A program made the position numbers and the translations under genes. The notes beneath the pieces are model-generated. The model was not told the origin of the DNA, ran no database searches, and saw only the letters and a list, made by a program, of their open reading frames with translations. This document shows, piece by piece, positions 43,011 through 51,102 of a stretch of 52,341 bases of DNA (within the stretch, counting starts at the first letter, position 1; each line of letters opens with the position of its first letter). The stretch covers positions 1-52,341 of the forward strand of contig NZ_MASN01000056.1 of NCBI RefSeq assembly GCF_001861355.1, read 5' to 3'. The stretch is from Natrialba sp. SSL1. Its GTDB lineage: Archaea; Halobacteriota; Halobacteria; Halobacteriales; Natrialbaceae.

Positions 43011-43186
43011 GATCGGACAGCGTCACCGTCTCGAGTCTGTCGGCAACGATCGCCTTGACGACCTTCTCATCTCGGTGTCAGGTTTAAATATAGTCGGGAC
43101 GGAACGGTAGTTGAGACCACTGAACAGTCCTCACGCCGGCCTCGAGTGATCGGGACGGCAGAGACCAGGTCAACGTCGATCTTCCT

Positions 43187-43510
43187 TTGACCCCATCGTA
43201 CGACCGCGAGTACGACGTTCTTGTCCAGGAGGCGGTGCGCCGATCATCGACGGCTACCGCTAGGGCGACCGACTCGAGGAGATCGCCGAGACCGTCGACG
43301 CCGATCTCCACACCGTCGCTCGCGAACTGCGACACGCGGGCGTGCTGGAACCCGTCGACGATCCACGCACGCTCGCGCATCTACACCACGACTACAACCA
43401 CTCACTCGAAGAAATCGCGGCTGTCTTCCCCGACGGTCCTGGTGCGGAGATGGTTCGCCGCCGCATGAAACGCTACGGTATCGAGCACAGGGGCCAGACG
43501 CTGTCCTAAC
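43187..43510 (+). pseudogene. HTH protein gene with frameshift and stop
   Basis: PSYDREYDVLVQEAVR is followed, after a one-base shift, by IIDGYR, a stop, then GDRLEEIAETVDADLHTVAR and a region ending MKRYGIEHRGQTLS. Joined together this gives an HTH protein of about 105 aa. It looks like viral or plasmid accessory DNA. Confidence 0.6.
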
Positions 43511-43571
43511 AACTCATCGCGGCCGATCCGGGCGATGTAGACGACCCACTGGCCCCGTCGATCCGCTGCCA

Positions 43572-43721
43572 AAGTGGACTGATTCGGTGGCTCACACCCA
43601 CGTCGGGACCGCGAGCGGGACACCCAACGAACTTACGATCTACGGCACCGACGACCTCGACGATTCGTGTTGGCTCGTCGCGAACGGCGGCGCTTTCACC
43701 GACCTCGAAAGCATTCGCTAA
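43572..43721 (+). pseudogene. 3' part of a small viral/plasmid-type gene
   Basis: Its frame ends KWTDSVAHTHVGTASGTPNE, then LTIYGTDDLDDSCWLVANGG. This C-terminal style, with an acidic strand ahead of CWLVANGG, is typical of short hypothetical proteins in haloarchaeal proviruses. No start is found within the frame, and the upstream sequence belongs to the neighbouring broken gene. Confidence 0.45.
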
Positions 43722-43760
43722 CCGACGAGTATCATATAACGAGTGACATGGTCACACTTA

Positions 43761-45218
43761 GCTGAAATAGAGGGCGCTAAGCCCCCGTCCTCAAGGAGCG
43801 AAGAGAGCATAGCGAAGTGAGCGAGTAGGGTGGGGATACAGCGCCCGCACGAATCGCAACCACTCTAATCAAAACCGTTAACAATCCACAACCACTGTCA
43901 GGAGACAAGTCGCATGGAGTACAGTCCACGATTCCGAGCTTTCCCGACGACTGGGCAGCGGGAGAGTCTCGACTGGACTCGTGACATCGTGCGACAAGTA
44001 TACAACCACGCACTCCACGAATTCAACAAAATCCCAGAAAATAAGGGAACGCTTCGACAACGCGTCTGGCAAGTCCGAGACACTCTTCCAAACCTCAAAC
44101 AGTGGTGGACTGACCTTAACAAAGTCTATTCCACCGTGTTGCAGAAAGCTGTTGAACGCATCCGCACCAACATCAACAACCTTGGCAAGCTGAAAGCCAA
44201 GGGATACGATGTTGGCTCGTTGAACTGGAAAGCACCGCGTGAGTATCGGAGTTTCACGTATCGGCAATCGGGCTTCGAACTCGACAAAAAGAGTGGCCCG
44301 AGAGACCGAGCAATACTCCGACTCAAAAAAGTCCGCGGTGAAACCTTGGAGATTCCAATCCGACTCCACCGTGACCTGCCCGAGCACGACGCTATCAAGG
44401 AAGTTACGGTGAAGAAAGAGTCGACGGGAGCATGGTACGCGTCGTTCTGTATCAGCACGGACGAACCAGAGAAACCCGAGCCTGAAGATATTGATTCTGA
44501 AGATACCGTCGGGCTCGACCTTGGCGTGCTTAACTTCATCCACGATTCCAAAGGACGCTCTATCGACCGTCTCGACTTGTCCGATGAACGCGAGCGCCTC
44601 GAACGCGAGCAACGCTCGCTCTCTCGCAAACAGTACGAGTCGAACAACTGGCAGAAACAACGCCGATGTGTTGCCGAGGTTCACGCTCGGATGTCAAACA
44701 AGAAGCGCGATTACAAGCACAAAATCGCACACTTCTACGCGACGACGTACGACGCGGTGTTCGTCGAGAATTTGAACGTGAAGTCGCTGCTGGAATCAGG
44801 TGGCAACGCTCGGAACAAACACGAGGTTGGCTGGAGTGATTTCCGCCAGATTCTCGAACATCACTGTGATAAGCACGGTACGCACTACGTTGAAGTGCCT
44901 GCTCAGGGCACGACGAAAGAGTGTGCCAAGTGTGGCTGTGAATCGGAGAAACCATTGTGGGTTCGAGAGCACTCGTGTCCTTCGTGTGGGTTCGAGTTGG
45001 ATAGGGATTGGAACGCGGCGTTGAACGTGAAATCGTGCGGGTTGTCGGAACTAGGAGTGGTACACTCCAAAGCAACGCCTGTGGAGACTGCGACCGCTGT
45101 GGATACGCTTTCCGTGTCTGCAAGTCGCGTCGTAGAAGCAGGAAGTTCCGTCCTCAAGGAACGAACGGCGCAAGCCGTGAGTGAGTAGGGCGGAGTAGTT
45201 CACTCTGAACTACTGATC
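43761..45218 (+). mobile_element. IS1341-type element carrying tnpB
   Basis: The left end after CACTTAG carries GAGGGCGCTAAGCCCCCGTC and further hairpins to about 43830. Its solo copy is at 20990-21071. The right end has GGCGCAAGCC and a perfect hairpin AGTAGTTCA-CTC-TGAACTACT (45193-45213), followed by GATCAC, which I take as the end. No tnpA gene is present. The insertion-site type (TTAG) differs from the 1411 family (TTAC). Confidence 0.55.
43914..45188 (+). CDS. tnpB: TnpB RNA-guided endonuclease, catalytic triad intact
   Basis: This 424-aa protein starts MEYSPRFRAFPTTGQRESL. RuvC-I is VGLDLGVLN (Asp about 202), RuvC-II is FVENLNVKSLL (Glu), the zinc finger is CAKC and CPSC, and the last Asp is in DRDWNAALNV. 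It is the closest relative of the 6109 protein, with similar motifs throughout. Its solo left end at 21 kb shows this subfamily has been active in this replicon. Confidence 0.9.
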   Translation: MEYSPRFRAFPTTGQRESLDWTRDIVRQVYNHALHEFNKIPENKGTLRQRVWQVRDTLPNLKQWWTDLNKVYSTVLQKAVERIRTNINNLGKLKAKGYDVGSLNWKAPREYRSFTYRQSGFELDKKSGPRDRAILRLKKVRGETLEIPIRLHRDLPEHDAIKEVTVKKESTGAWYASFCISTDEPEKPEPEDIDSEDTVGLDLGVLNFIHDSKGRSIDRLDLSDERERLEREQRSLSRKQYESNNWQKQRRCVAEVHARMSNKKRDYKHKIAHFYATTYDAVFVENLNVKSLLESGGNARNKHEVGWSDFRQILEHHCDKHGTHYVEVPAQGTTKECAKCGCESEKPLWVREHSCPSCGFELDRDWNAALNVKSCGLSELGVVHSKATPVETATAVDTLSVSASRVVEAGSSVLKERTAQAVSE

Positions 45219-45316
45219 ACTACACGTGCGAACTTGCCGGCGGAGATCTATCGAGGTCAATGAGCCCGGTTTGTACGAACCAAACGGTTATGTGGGACCA
45301 CCACGTCAGTAGGGCT

Positions 45317-45637
45317 ATGAGTCAAGGACGCGATGACGCGGGCCGATTTGAAGAATCTGTTACTGAACAAGATATCCTCAAAGTATTCGACTACGAGGAT
45401 GACCCAGTCCTCACAGCGCCGGAAGTTGCTAACGGTCTTCGGCGGTTTGGGACACAAATTACCCCTGAAGGAGTTCGAAATCGGCTCAAGGAGATGGACG
45501 AGAAAGGCCTCGTAAGCCGTAAAAAGCTGGGCGCGAGAGCTGTGGGATGGTGGGCAGAGGTCGCCCCTGAACTGGATTCTAGTACTGCCAAAACTGTTGA
45601 CTCGAGAAAGGAGTCTGACGAGTGGGAGGAATTGTAG
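45317..45637 (+). CDS. Winged-helix antitoxin of a RelE pair
   Basis: A 106-aa product. I chose the ATG at 45317 (MSQGRDDAGRFEESVTEQDI) because the upstream 19 codons look non-coding and this start matches haloarchaeal relatives. The winged helix spans ILKVFDYEDDPVLTAPEVAN and GVRNRLKEMDEKGLVSRKKL. The C-terminal tail is acidic and probably neutralises the RelE toxin encoded 6 bp downstream. Confidence 0.75.
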   Translation: MSQGRDDAGRFEESVTEQDILKVFDYEDDPVLTAPEVANGLRRFGTQITPEGVRNRLKEMDEKGLVSRKKLGARAVGWWAEVAPELDSSTAKTVDSRKESDEWEEL

Positions 45638-45643
45638 CGATAT

Positions 45644-45892
45644 ATGGCGACAGTGTTGTTGCATCCTGATGTGGAGAAGGAGCTACAATCTCTTCCAAAT
45701 GATATCGAGAATCGAATCCGATCGAAGTTGACTGAGGCCGAGGAGAATCCAGACCGTCATCTCAAACCGCTCAAGGGACGAGATGAGTATTCGCTCCGCA
45801 TTGGGAAACGACGAGCAATTATCGATTGGGTCAAAGAACAGAACGAACTTCGAGTACTAGAACTCGATACTCGAGACACAGTCTATCAGTAG
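45644..45892 (+). CDS. relE: RelE/ParE-family toxin
   Basis: This 82-aa protein has the typical RelE/ParE layout: HPDVEKELQSLPNDIENRIR, then NPDRHLKPLKGRDEYSLRIG and KRRAIIDWVKEQNELRVLEL. In relatives the basic residues around YSLRIGKRRAII are part of the mRNA-cleaving site. Together with the 45317 gene it forms a type II toxin-antitoxin pair, though relatives of ParE poison gyrase instead. Confidence 0.85.
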   Translation: MATVLLHPDVEKELQSLPNDIENRIRSKLTEAEENPDRHLKPLKGRDEYSLRIGKRRAIIDWVKEQNELRVLELDTRDTVYQ

Positions 45893-45949
45893 TACAGTCC
45901 ACAAAAACCGTGATGTAGTCACTATACCTGCGCACTGAACGCTTTCTCT

Positions 45950-46123
45950 CTAAGTGGTGGAATTTGTTCGCCACTCGTTGATGAGCGTTGGTACGATTAC
46001 CCCAACCACAATAAGAACAGCTATCTGAACGACTGTACTTTCTGTAACGGTCGTTGAGGCATACGAGAGGGCAATCCCGAGTATCACAAAAACAGCTACA
46101 ATTTGTGTTTCTTTACTAATCAT
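45950..46123 (-). CDS. 57-aa two-helix membrane protein
   Basis: The product MISKETQIVAVFVILGIALS continues with a short loop, a second helix (VVQIAVLIVVGVIVPTLI) and NEWRTNSTT. It converges on the RelE gene with 57 bp between. Function is unknown. The frame is supported by two clean hydrophobic segments and a polar end. Confidence 0.5.
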   Translation of the reverse strand: MISKETQIVAVFVILGIALSYASTTVTESTVVQIAVLIVVGVIVPTLINEWRTNSTT

Positions 46124-46597
46124 GTCTCATAATTGTCCTGTTCTTGTAATAGTGTTCCGTCCATTAGATGACCTGTACTTACTGATCGTGGGCTAATCAT
46201 CAAGAGGGAATACGACTCTTTCTGTGACCTTCTAACTGTTCAGAATCTCTTTGCCAATTAGAATGCCAGTGGGCACCGGTGTGCCTCTGACAACCGACTA
46301 CTGTGCCCTACATGCCGACTGGCAATCCATAGTTTGCTGATGAGTCGGGCTCTATCAACGATAGACGTCGGATGGCGAGGTGCTATGTCCCAGTGGAGTG
46401 GTGTGTCACTGATTGGACTGCGATGTCATTGCTGGCAACGACAGGCCGTTGGTCCTCGCCAGTTCGGTTGTTAGGATAGGCCAAGGATATACTTGTTGAA
46501 AATATTGATAATATCTATGGGATACGGGTTCTACTCGTCACGTCTGGTGACGGTAGTCGGCACAACACTCTAGTTTTGGTCCGTTGCCCATCCGAAC
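46124..46597. other. Gap without a clear gene
   Basis: No supported gene. A 30-codon frame from ATG at 46387 ends in TAG and may be transposase debris, but it is too short to classify. The 46480-46560 segment is AT-rich and could be the promoter of the next gene. Confidence 0.35.
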
Positions 46598-46945
46598 ATG
46601 GCAACACGACAGGTAACGCCCGAAAGGAACGTTCCGACGATTTCCGTTCGCACACTCGAGTACGCCTGCTGGCTGCTCGTCGCACTCACGTTCGTCGGGG
46701 ATATCACCACGACCCACGTCGGGTTGCAGCTCGGGCTGGCTGAATCCAACCCAGTCGGGCGCGCAGCAATTGAGTCGGCCGGAATCTTCGGGATGGTCGC
46801 CCTCAAGGTGTTCGCCGTCGCCGTCGCGCTGGCCTGTCGGCCACTGCTCCCGGCATCGTACCGCCCGATCATCCCGGCAGGTCTGACGCTCCCGTGGCTG
46901 CTGGCGGTCGGCATCAACACGTGCATGATTCTGACCGCCGCGTAA
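46598..46945 (+). CDS. DUF5658-like membrane protein
   Basis: A 115-aa protein with four predicted helices. The conserved-looking phrase LEYACWLLVALTFVGDITTTHVG is followed by LGLAESNPVGRAAIE, the pattern of DUF5658 proteins found in haloarchaeal proviruses and plasmids. It is the first gene of the compact accessory run leading to ParA. Codon use is G+C-rich compared with the gap upstream. Confidence 0.7.
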   Translation: MATRQVTPERNVPTISVRTLEYACWLLVALTFVGDITTTHVGLQLGLAESNPVGRAAIESAGIFGMVALKVFAVAVALACRPLLPASYRPIIPAGLTLPWLLAVGINTCMILTAA

Positions 46946-47053
46946 CTACCTCTCTTTCAGAGTAGTCCTTTGACTTCCCGACTCTGAATATCGTTGAATG
47001 CGGTAGTCGGGGGAACGTTCAAGTACAATATTCATGCCTTTTGAAATATAATG

Positions 47054-47407
47054 ATGGTTGATACGCCACCACGAATGGACGGCTTGTCCGGCTTCCAGCG
47101 CGATTTGCTGTACGTCGTTGCAGGCAAGCACCGGCCGTCGGGCCAAGACATCAAAGACGGCATCGAGAGCTACTACGAGACCGAAATCAACCACGGGCGG
47201 CTGTACCCGAATCTCGACGCGCTAGTCGACAAAGAACTCGTTGAAAAAGGGCAGGTCGACCGGCGGACGAACTACTACGAGCTGACGGCTCGCGGCGAGC
47301 GTACAATCACGTCACGTCAGCAGTGGGAATCCAAGCAGGCCGCGGAGGTGCCAGCATGGGTGTCTACAAGATCGACGCAGACTACAACGCTGAAGGATCG
47401 GTTCTGA
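47054..47407 (+). CDS. PadR-family transcriptional regulator
   Basis: A 117-aa protein. The winged helix contains SGFQRDLLYVVAGKHRPSGQ and INHGRLYPNLDALVDKELVE, with the wing RRTNYYELTARGERTI, all classical for PadR-like regulators of haloarchaeal mobile elements. I prefer ATG 47054 over 47051. Its tail overlaps the next gene by 52 bp. It is a candidate reader of the CAATAGG half-site upstream of parA. Confidence 0.8.
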   Translation: MVDTPPRMDGLSGFQRDLLYVVAGKHRPSGQDIKDGIESYYETEINHGRLYPNLDALVDKELVEKGQVDRRTNYYELTARGERTITSRQQWESKQAAEVPAWVSTRSTQTTTLKDRF

Positions 47408-47751
47408 ACAATTCGGACGACGACTTCCCCGCCCGAATCCAGATCGCAACGCGGCATTCGTTCGGAGAACTCCGCTTATCGCGAGACGAGTACTCGAGTG
47501 TTATGAAACTCGTCACGGAAGTCGTGGACAGTAGTGAACCATCCGAGTGCACAATTAAGGGTGGCAGATTCAGCATCAATGCAGCGCCGCCAACAACCGA
47601 AGACACGTGGGAGATCGACATTCAGAAAGACAGGCTTCACTATAAGTTCCCAATTAGCGAGGGCGAACTGGGCGGACTCAACGATCTTCTCCGAACGGTG
47701 CATCCAGAGTATGACACGCCCAACAACCCTGACGTAGAGGTGCCAGCGTAG
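47356..47751 (+). CDS. Acidic hypothetical protein of the plasmid-like run
   Basis: I start this at ATG 47356 (MGVYKIDADYNAEGSVLNNS), within the PadR tail. Product of 131 aa with alternating beta segments (RIQIATRHSFGELRLSRDEY and DTWEIDIQKDRLHYKFPIS). No family recognised. The stop TAG at 47749-47751 immediately precedes the next ATG, so the run is likely translationally coupled. Confidence 0.6.
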   Translation: MGVYKIDADYNAEGSVLNNSDDDFPARIQIATRHSFGELRLSRDEYSSVMKLVTEVVDSSEPSECTIKGGRFSINAAPPTTEDTWEIDIQKDRLHYKFPISEGELGGLNDLLRTVHPEYDTPNNPDVEVPA

Positions 47752-48197
47752 ATGCCAGCGTACGAGTACCGATGCATCGGCTGTACGCCGACCGGATGGC
47801 GGCAGACGGATTGGACTGCCGATCGGGAGGCGGCGGTGGCAGATTACGAGAATATCTCTACGAGCAAGACGAGGAAGACCCACGCTTCTCGTTCTGGCTC
47901 GAGACGAGTGATGGAAGCGGTATGTCGCTGTACGAGCGCCCGTCAGACGGTCATGGAATGTGGCTCAAGCCGTCAGAGGGAAGCGATCACGACGCGGTCG
48001 AACCAAGTGACGAACTAAAAGAGATCATTGCCGAATTGATAGGCAACGATGTAGACGCCGATCGCGTCCACAGCCTCGAGCCGCACGAGCGGTATTTTGC
48101 CCAGGTCGTCCACGGCACTGTTGAGCAGAACCCAGACGCGATCCCTAACCCTGTCTGGGGATGGATGCACGACGTCTCCGAGGAGGTGTCGGCGTAA
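47752..48197 (+). pseudogene. Small zinc-ribbon-type gene with probable frameshift
   Basis: From ATG 47752 the frame reads MPAYEYRCIGC and DWTADREAAVADY, then loses coding character. The good coding continues in another frame from about 47850 as EYLYEQDEEDPRFSFWLETS, with an acidic body ending VWGWMHDVSEEVSA at 48197. A single shift near 47840-47850 would join them into one protein of about 147 aa. Alternatively two overlapping genes exist. Sequencing error is possible. Confidence 0.5.
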
Positions 48198-48442
48198 TGC
48201 CCTCTCAGCAGGTCAACCGCGGCGATGAGTGCCCCCGGTGTGGCCGTGAGGTCAAACGAATTGAGATTTCCCGACTGTCGTCGATCGCGTTCAAGGAGGG
48301 GATGTATGAGATGTGCATCTTCGATAACGCCCAGCTCGACAGTCGGTATCGGGGGAACACAGTAATCGCGCTACACGAAGAAATCCCCATCTTCAGCGGA
48401 CCGGAAGCGGCTATTCGGAATAGAGGTGAAGCCGGTGACTGA
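48197..48442 (+). CDS. Small zinc-ribbon protein
   Basis: I choose the ATG at 48197, which overlaps the previous TAA by one base, giving 81 aa: MPSQQVNRGDECPRCGREV, then MYEMCIFDNAQLDSRY, ending NRGEAGD. CPRC and one later Cys suggest a partial zinc site. It is one of a run of overlapping tiny genes. Function unknown. Confidence 0.55.
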   Translation: MPSQQVNRGDECPRCGREVKRIEISRLSSIAFKEGMYEMCIFDNAQLDSRYRGNTVIALHEEIPIFSGPEAAIRNRGEAGD

Positions 48443-48782
48443 GCTAGATCTGGACACGTAGACATACCGGACCGAACCAGCAACCCGTCTCTACCCGTGC
48501 CAGAGCTTGCCGTCGACGCTTGACCAGGCGCTTGAGGCAGCCCGTGACGACCCGTCGCTACCGATGCTGACTCGGATGCTGTTGGACCTCTCGACGGTGT
48601 CACACATCATGGTCGATGGGCAAGACGACCGCTGGCGACCGACGTCGATTGCGGTTCATTTCGGCAGCGACCACGGCACCGGGACAGACGAACCCATCAC
48701 GCTCATGCAGCGAGGTGGCTGGGGGCCAATGCACGTGTGCTTTTCGCGCCACCAGATCACGTTCGAGGAGGTTGACTCGTGA
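48435..48782 (+). pseudogene. Small acidic gene with an in-frame TAG
   Basis: A GTG at 48435 overlaps the previous gene and gives VTELDLDT, then TAG at 48459-48461, then TYRTEPATRLYPCQSLPSTL, DQALEAARDDPSL and so on to ITFEEVDS at 48782. The frame is otherwise intact for 107 codons, and the sequence after the stop has normal coding character. A TTG at 48507 could start a 91-aa product. This is a nonsense mutation, a genuine downstream start, or recoding. Confidence 0.5.
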
Positions 48783-48913
48783 GCGTCCAGAAAGAGATTT
48801 TCGACTGTAACAACGGGGACTGCCAACGCGATCGCGTCTCGGCAACGCTGGCGACGTTCACGACACCAGAGACAGCGCGGTGTCCTGATTGCGGGGACCG
48901 ACTTTCCAAGTGA
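48779..48913 (+). CDS. 44-aa zinc-ribbon protein
   Basis: A GTG start (GTGA overlap with the previous stop) gives VSVQKEIFDCNNGDCQRDRV, then RCPDCGDRLSK. Four Cys (CNNGDC and CPDC) spaced about 25 residues apart make a plausible zinc ribbon. It is the last gene of the overlapping run. A nucleic-acid-binding role is likely but unproven. Confidence 0.55.
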   Translation: MSVQKEIFDCNNGDCQRDRVSATLATFTTPETARCPDCGDRLSK

Positions 48914-48916
48914 GTC

Positions 48917-49267
48917 TCAGTGCGTGGTCCGGTATTTTGCGTCTGAGATGATCCAACGGTAGGCCAGCCCAAGTCCAAGCATCATAATCACAATCCCGCC
49001 ATAGAGTAGCGTTTGGTGTTCTGTAAGCCCAAATAGCGCCGGCACGTCCTGGCCAAACTGTGTCGGATTCAAAACCCCACTGGTGGTGTAGGCCGAATAG
49101 ATTGCGAGCACACCAAGCAAGAACAGCGCGACTGCACCAAGTTGAAGCCCAACCTTCGCCCACACTCGGACTCGAATCCACACTGTCTCTAGTCGGACTT
49201 TGGCACTCTTGAGACCCATGACATAGTCCAATAATCCATAAGCCGTGAATGTTCCGCTGCCAGACAT
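48917..49267 (-). CDS. Two-helix membrane protein
   Basis: A 116-aa protein. Two hydrophobic helices (VGLQLGAVALFLLGVLAIYS and YGGIVIMMLGLGLAYRWIIS) are separated by a loop (VLNPTQFGQDVPALFGLTEH), and the N-terminus is basic. It converges on the tiny-gene run with 3 bp between stops. No family is recognised. It may be the membrane anchor of the element. Confidence 0.6.
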   Translation of the reverse strand: MSGSGTFTAYGLLDYVMGLKSAKVRLETVWIRVRVWAKVGLQLGAVALFLLGVLAIYSAYTTSGVLNPTQFGQDVPALFGLTEHQTLLYGGIVIMMLGLGLAYRWIISDAKYRTTH

Positions 49268-49636
49268 CTATTGTCGTCTGCCGTTTTTCCAACAGAAACA
49301 CGGTGTCCGAAACGCCTACCTCTTCCCAGTCGAAAGCCGTGCGTGCCGTCGTGCTGCCGGTCACGAGACCGACATGCGTGTTGCCATCTCAGTCGATCGT
49401 AGCAGGCGACGGTGGCTTTCACTCTGCATTCGGGGCACACACGACTCCTGTGTGGCCCTACAACACTCCACAACGGTTTTCTTGACTGATACCGTAGTTG
49501 AGTTGCCGCACTCACAATACCAGTATTCACTGGGGCGGCAGCAATGCCGCCTGTGACTCCTACCTCCCCATCAGTATCTACTCTACATAACTCGTCCGTA
49601 GTATCTACAGGACTTGGAATAGGATAGGTAGGTGAA
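49268..49636. other. Non-coding stretch between membrane gene and iterons
   Basis: No gene that I can support. The G+C content falls sharply after 49560. Together with the iterons that follow, this is the expected composition of a partition or replication control region. Confidence 0.4.
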
Positions 49637-49681
49637 ATAGGCATAATAGGTAAAATAGGTACAATAGGCACAATAGGTACA
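49637..49681 (+). repeat. Five tandem 9-bp iterons
   Basis: ATAGG recurs at 49637, 49646, 49655, 49664 and 49673, exactly 9 bp apart. The unit is AATAGGYAN. Two more ATAGG copies lie at 49619 and 49624, and an inverted copy (CCTAT) near 49703. This looks like a centromere (parS-like) or a replication-initiator iteron array. The 9-bp period is shorter than a helical turn, so adjacent sites face different sides. Confidence 0.7.
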
Positions 49682-49688
49682 ACAGCTG

Positions 49689-49746
49689 CAGTAGCTACCT
49701 TGCCTTAGGTACCTATTACAGCTATTGCAGTAGAGTTAAGGCAATC
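49689..49746. repeat. Inverted repeat between iterons and parA
   Basis: TTGCCTTA (about 49700) and TTAAGGCAA (about 49736) form inverted arms around GGTACC. GCAGTAG occurs at about 49687 and 49727 and inverted (CTACTGC) at 49807. This is a second layer of symmetrical sites beside the iterons. Confidence 0.4.
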
Positions 49747-49786
49747 TAGAAAGAGGTGTATATCGTCCGTTGAGACAGATTTGGGA

Positions 49787-49804
49787 ACAATAGGCTCCTA
49801 TTGT
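49787..49804. promoter_or_regulatory. Palindromic operator of parA built from the iteron half-site
   Basis: ACAATAGG-CT-CCTATTGT is a perfect 8-bp inverted repeat, 28 bp before the parA start. Its half-site CAATAGG is the same as in the 9-bp iterons upstream. One DNA-binding protein probably recognises both, linking partition or replication to parA expression. Confidence 0.6.
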
Positions 49805-49831
49805 GCCTACTGCAGCGGGCGGAGTCACACA

Positions 49832-50722
49832 ATGGCAGTAAACGACCCACGCGCAGTTAGCGTCGTGATCTTGAAAGGTGGAGTCGGCAAATCAACGACC
49901 TCGATGAATCTTGCTCGGCAGCTTGCCGAGCGAGGTGACACGCTGTTTGCAGACCTGGACCCAAACGGTCACGCAACGAACGGGCTCGGATTCGAAGCAG
50001 CCTACCAGTCCGATACAAACCTCGGAGACGTAATTCTCGAGGGTGATGCAACACCCACTGATATTATTCAACCAACCGAGTACGGCTTCGACCTCCTCCC
50101 GTCGTCGAACACACTCGAGGATGTTGAGAAGGACTTGGCTGGTGCAATGCAAGGTTCGGCACGAGTAAAGTCAAAGATTGTTGATCCGCTACTCGGCAAC
50201 GAGTACAGCTACATCGTGTTCGACTGCCCGGCCTACCCCGGCATGCTGAACAACAACGCGCTGGTTGCGACCGGCAACGTGATGATCCCGATCGAACCTG
50301 GCTCGAGTGCGATCGGCGGATACAAACGCACGATGGAACGGCTCATTCAGCCTGCACGGGAGTACATCGATGTCGATGTGCTCTCTGTAATCCCGAACAA
50401 ACTTTCGGACCGGATCGACCAGCAGACCGAAGATCGTGAGCTGCTCGAAAACCTGAACACGGCGAGTTTCGAAGTCAACCCCGAGTCGGGAGAGACACTT
50501 CCCGAGGTCGTGCCGAACTTCGCGCGGATCACCGCTGAAGGATTCGACGATATCGACGCCGGTCGAATCAAGCCGCCAAAGCCAGGCATTCGCCATCGGT
50601 CAGTGCTCTCCCGTTCACTCCAGCACAACCAGCCTTTGCAGGATTACGACCCCGAAAGCGACCAGATCGAGCATTACGAAGAACTCGCAGAGATTGTGGC
50701 CAATGGGGGTGTCTCCCGGTGA
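49832..50722 (+). CDS. parA: ParA-family partition ATPase
   Basis: I start at ATG 49832 (MAVNDPRAVSVVILKGGVGK), because the 17 codons upstream overlap the palindrome and show no coding character. The 296-aa product has deviant Walker A KGGVGKST, Walker A' FADLDPNGHAT, and Walker B YIVFDCPAYPGML. It polymerises or shuttles with ATP to segregate DNA. The C-terminal half binds non-specific DNA in relatives. It overlaps the next gene by 4 bp (GTGA). Confidence 0.92.
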   Translation: MAVNDPRAVSVVILKGGVGKSTTSMNLARQLAERGDTLFADLDPNGHATNGLGFEAAYQSDTNLGDVILEGDATPTDIIQPTEYGFDLLPSSNTLEDVEKDLAGAMQGSARVKSKIVDPLLGNEYSYIVFDCPAYPGMLNNNALVATGNVMIPIEPGSSAIGGYKRTMERLIQPAREYIDVDVLSVIPNKLSDRIDQQTEDRELLENLNTASFEVNPESGETLPEVVPNFARITAEGFDDIDAGRIKPPKPGIRHRSVLSRSLQHNQPLQDYDPESDQIEHYEELAEIVANGGVSR

Positions 50723-51102
50723 CGAATCCTTTTGACGATTTAGAGTCCGACGGGGATACAGACGGCCAAGAAGAGACGGACACCGAACCAGAGCCGGAAC
50801 CCGTTCCGGAACCGACAACGCAACCAACACGATCGATACCGGAGCAGGCAACGAATCCTGAACCAAAACCAGAATCAGGGCCGGCGTTCGAATACAACGA
50901 GGTCCAGCAAAAGCCGTTTTACGCACGCGCTGAGACGGTCGCTAACTTTGAGAACAGTATTCGAACTACGATTATTCCACAACTTGCCGAGGCCGGTGTT
51001 CTCGACGAGGAGATGCGAGAGATTCACGACGCAGTGCTTCGGCTCGCGAATGAACAGCCTGAGCGAGTTGCAGAACTCGTTCTTGAAGAACGCCGTCGGT
51101 GA
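50719..51102 (+). CDS. Small partition partner downstream of ParA
   Basis: It uses a GTG start inside the ParA stop (GTGA overlap). The 127-aa protein has an acidic, Pro/Glu/Thr-rich N-terminal half (MTNPFDDLESDGDTDGQEET) and a helical C-terminal half (AETVANFENSIRTTIIPQLA and IHDAVLRLANEQPERVAELV). There is no ParB nuclease-fold motif. The place and size fit a DNA-binding or adaptor protein of the partition cassette, and it is a candidate iteron binder. Confidence 0.75.
   Translation: MTNPFDDLESDGDTDGQEETDTEPEPEPVPEPTTQPTRSIPEQATNPEPKPESGPAFEYNEVQQKPFYARAETVANFENSIRTTIIPQLAEAGVLDEEMREIHDAVLRLANEQPERVAELVLEERRR

Noticed and set aside
49615-49682. CRISPR array
   Set aside because: The direct repeats are 9 bp with no spacers, so they are iterons rather than CRISPR.
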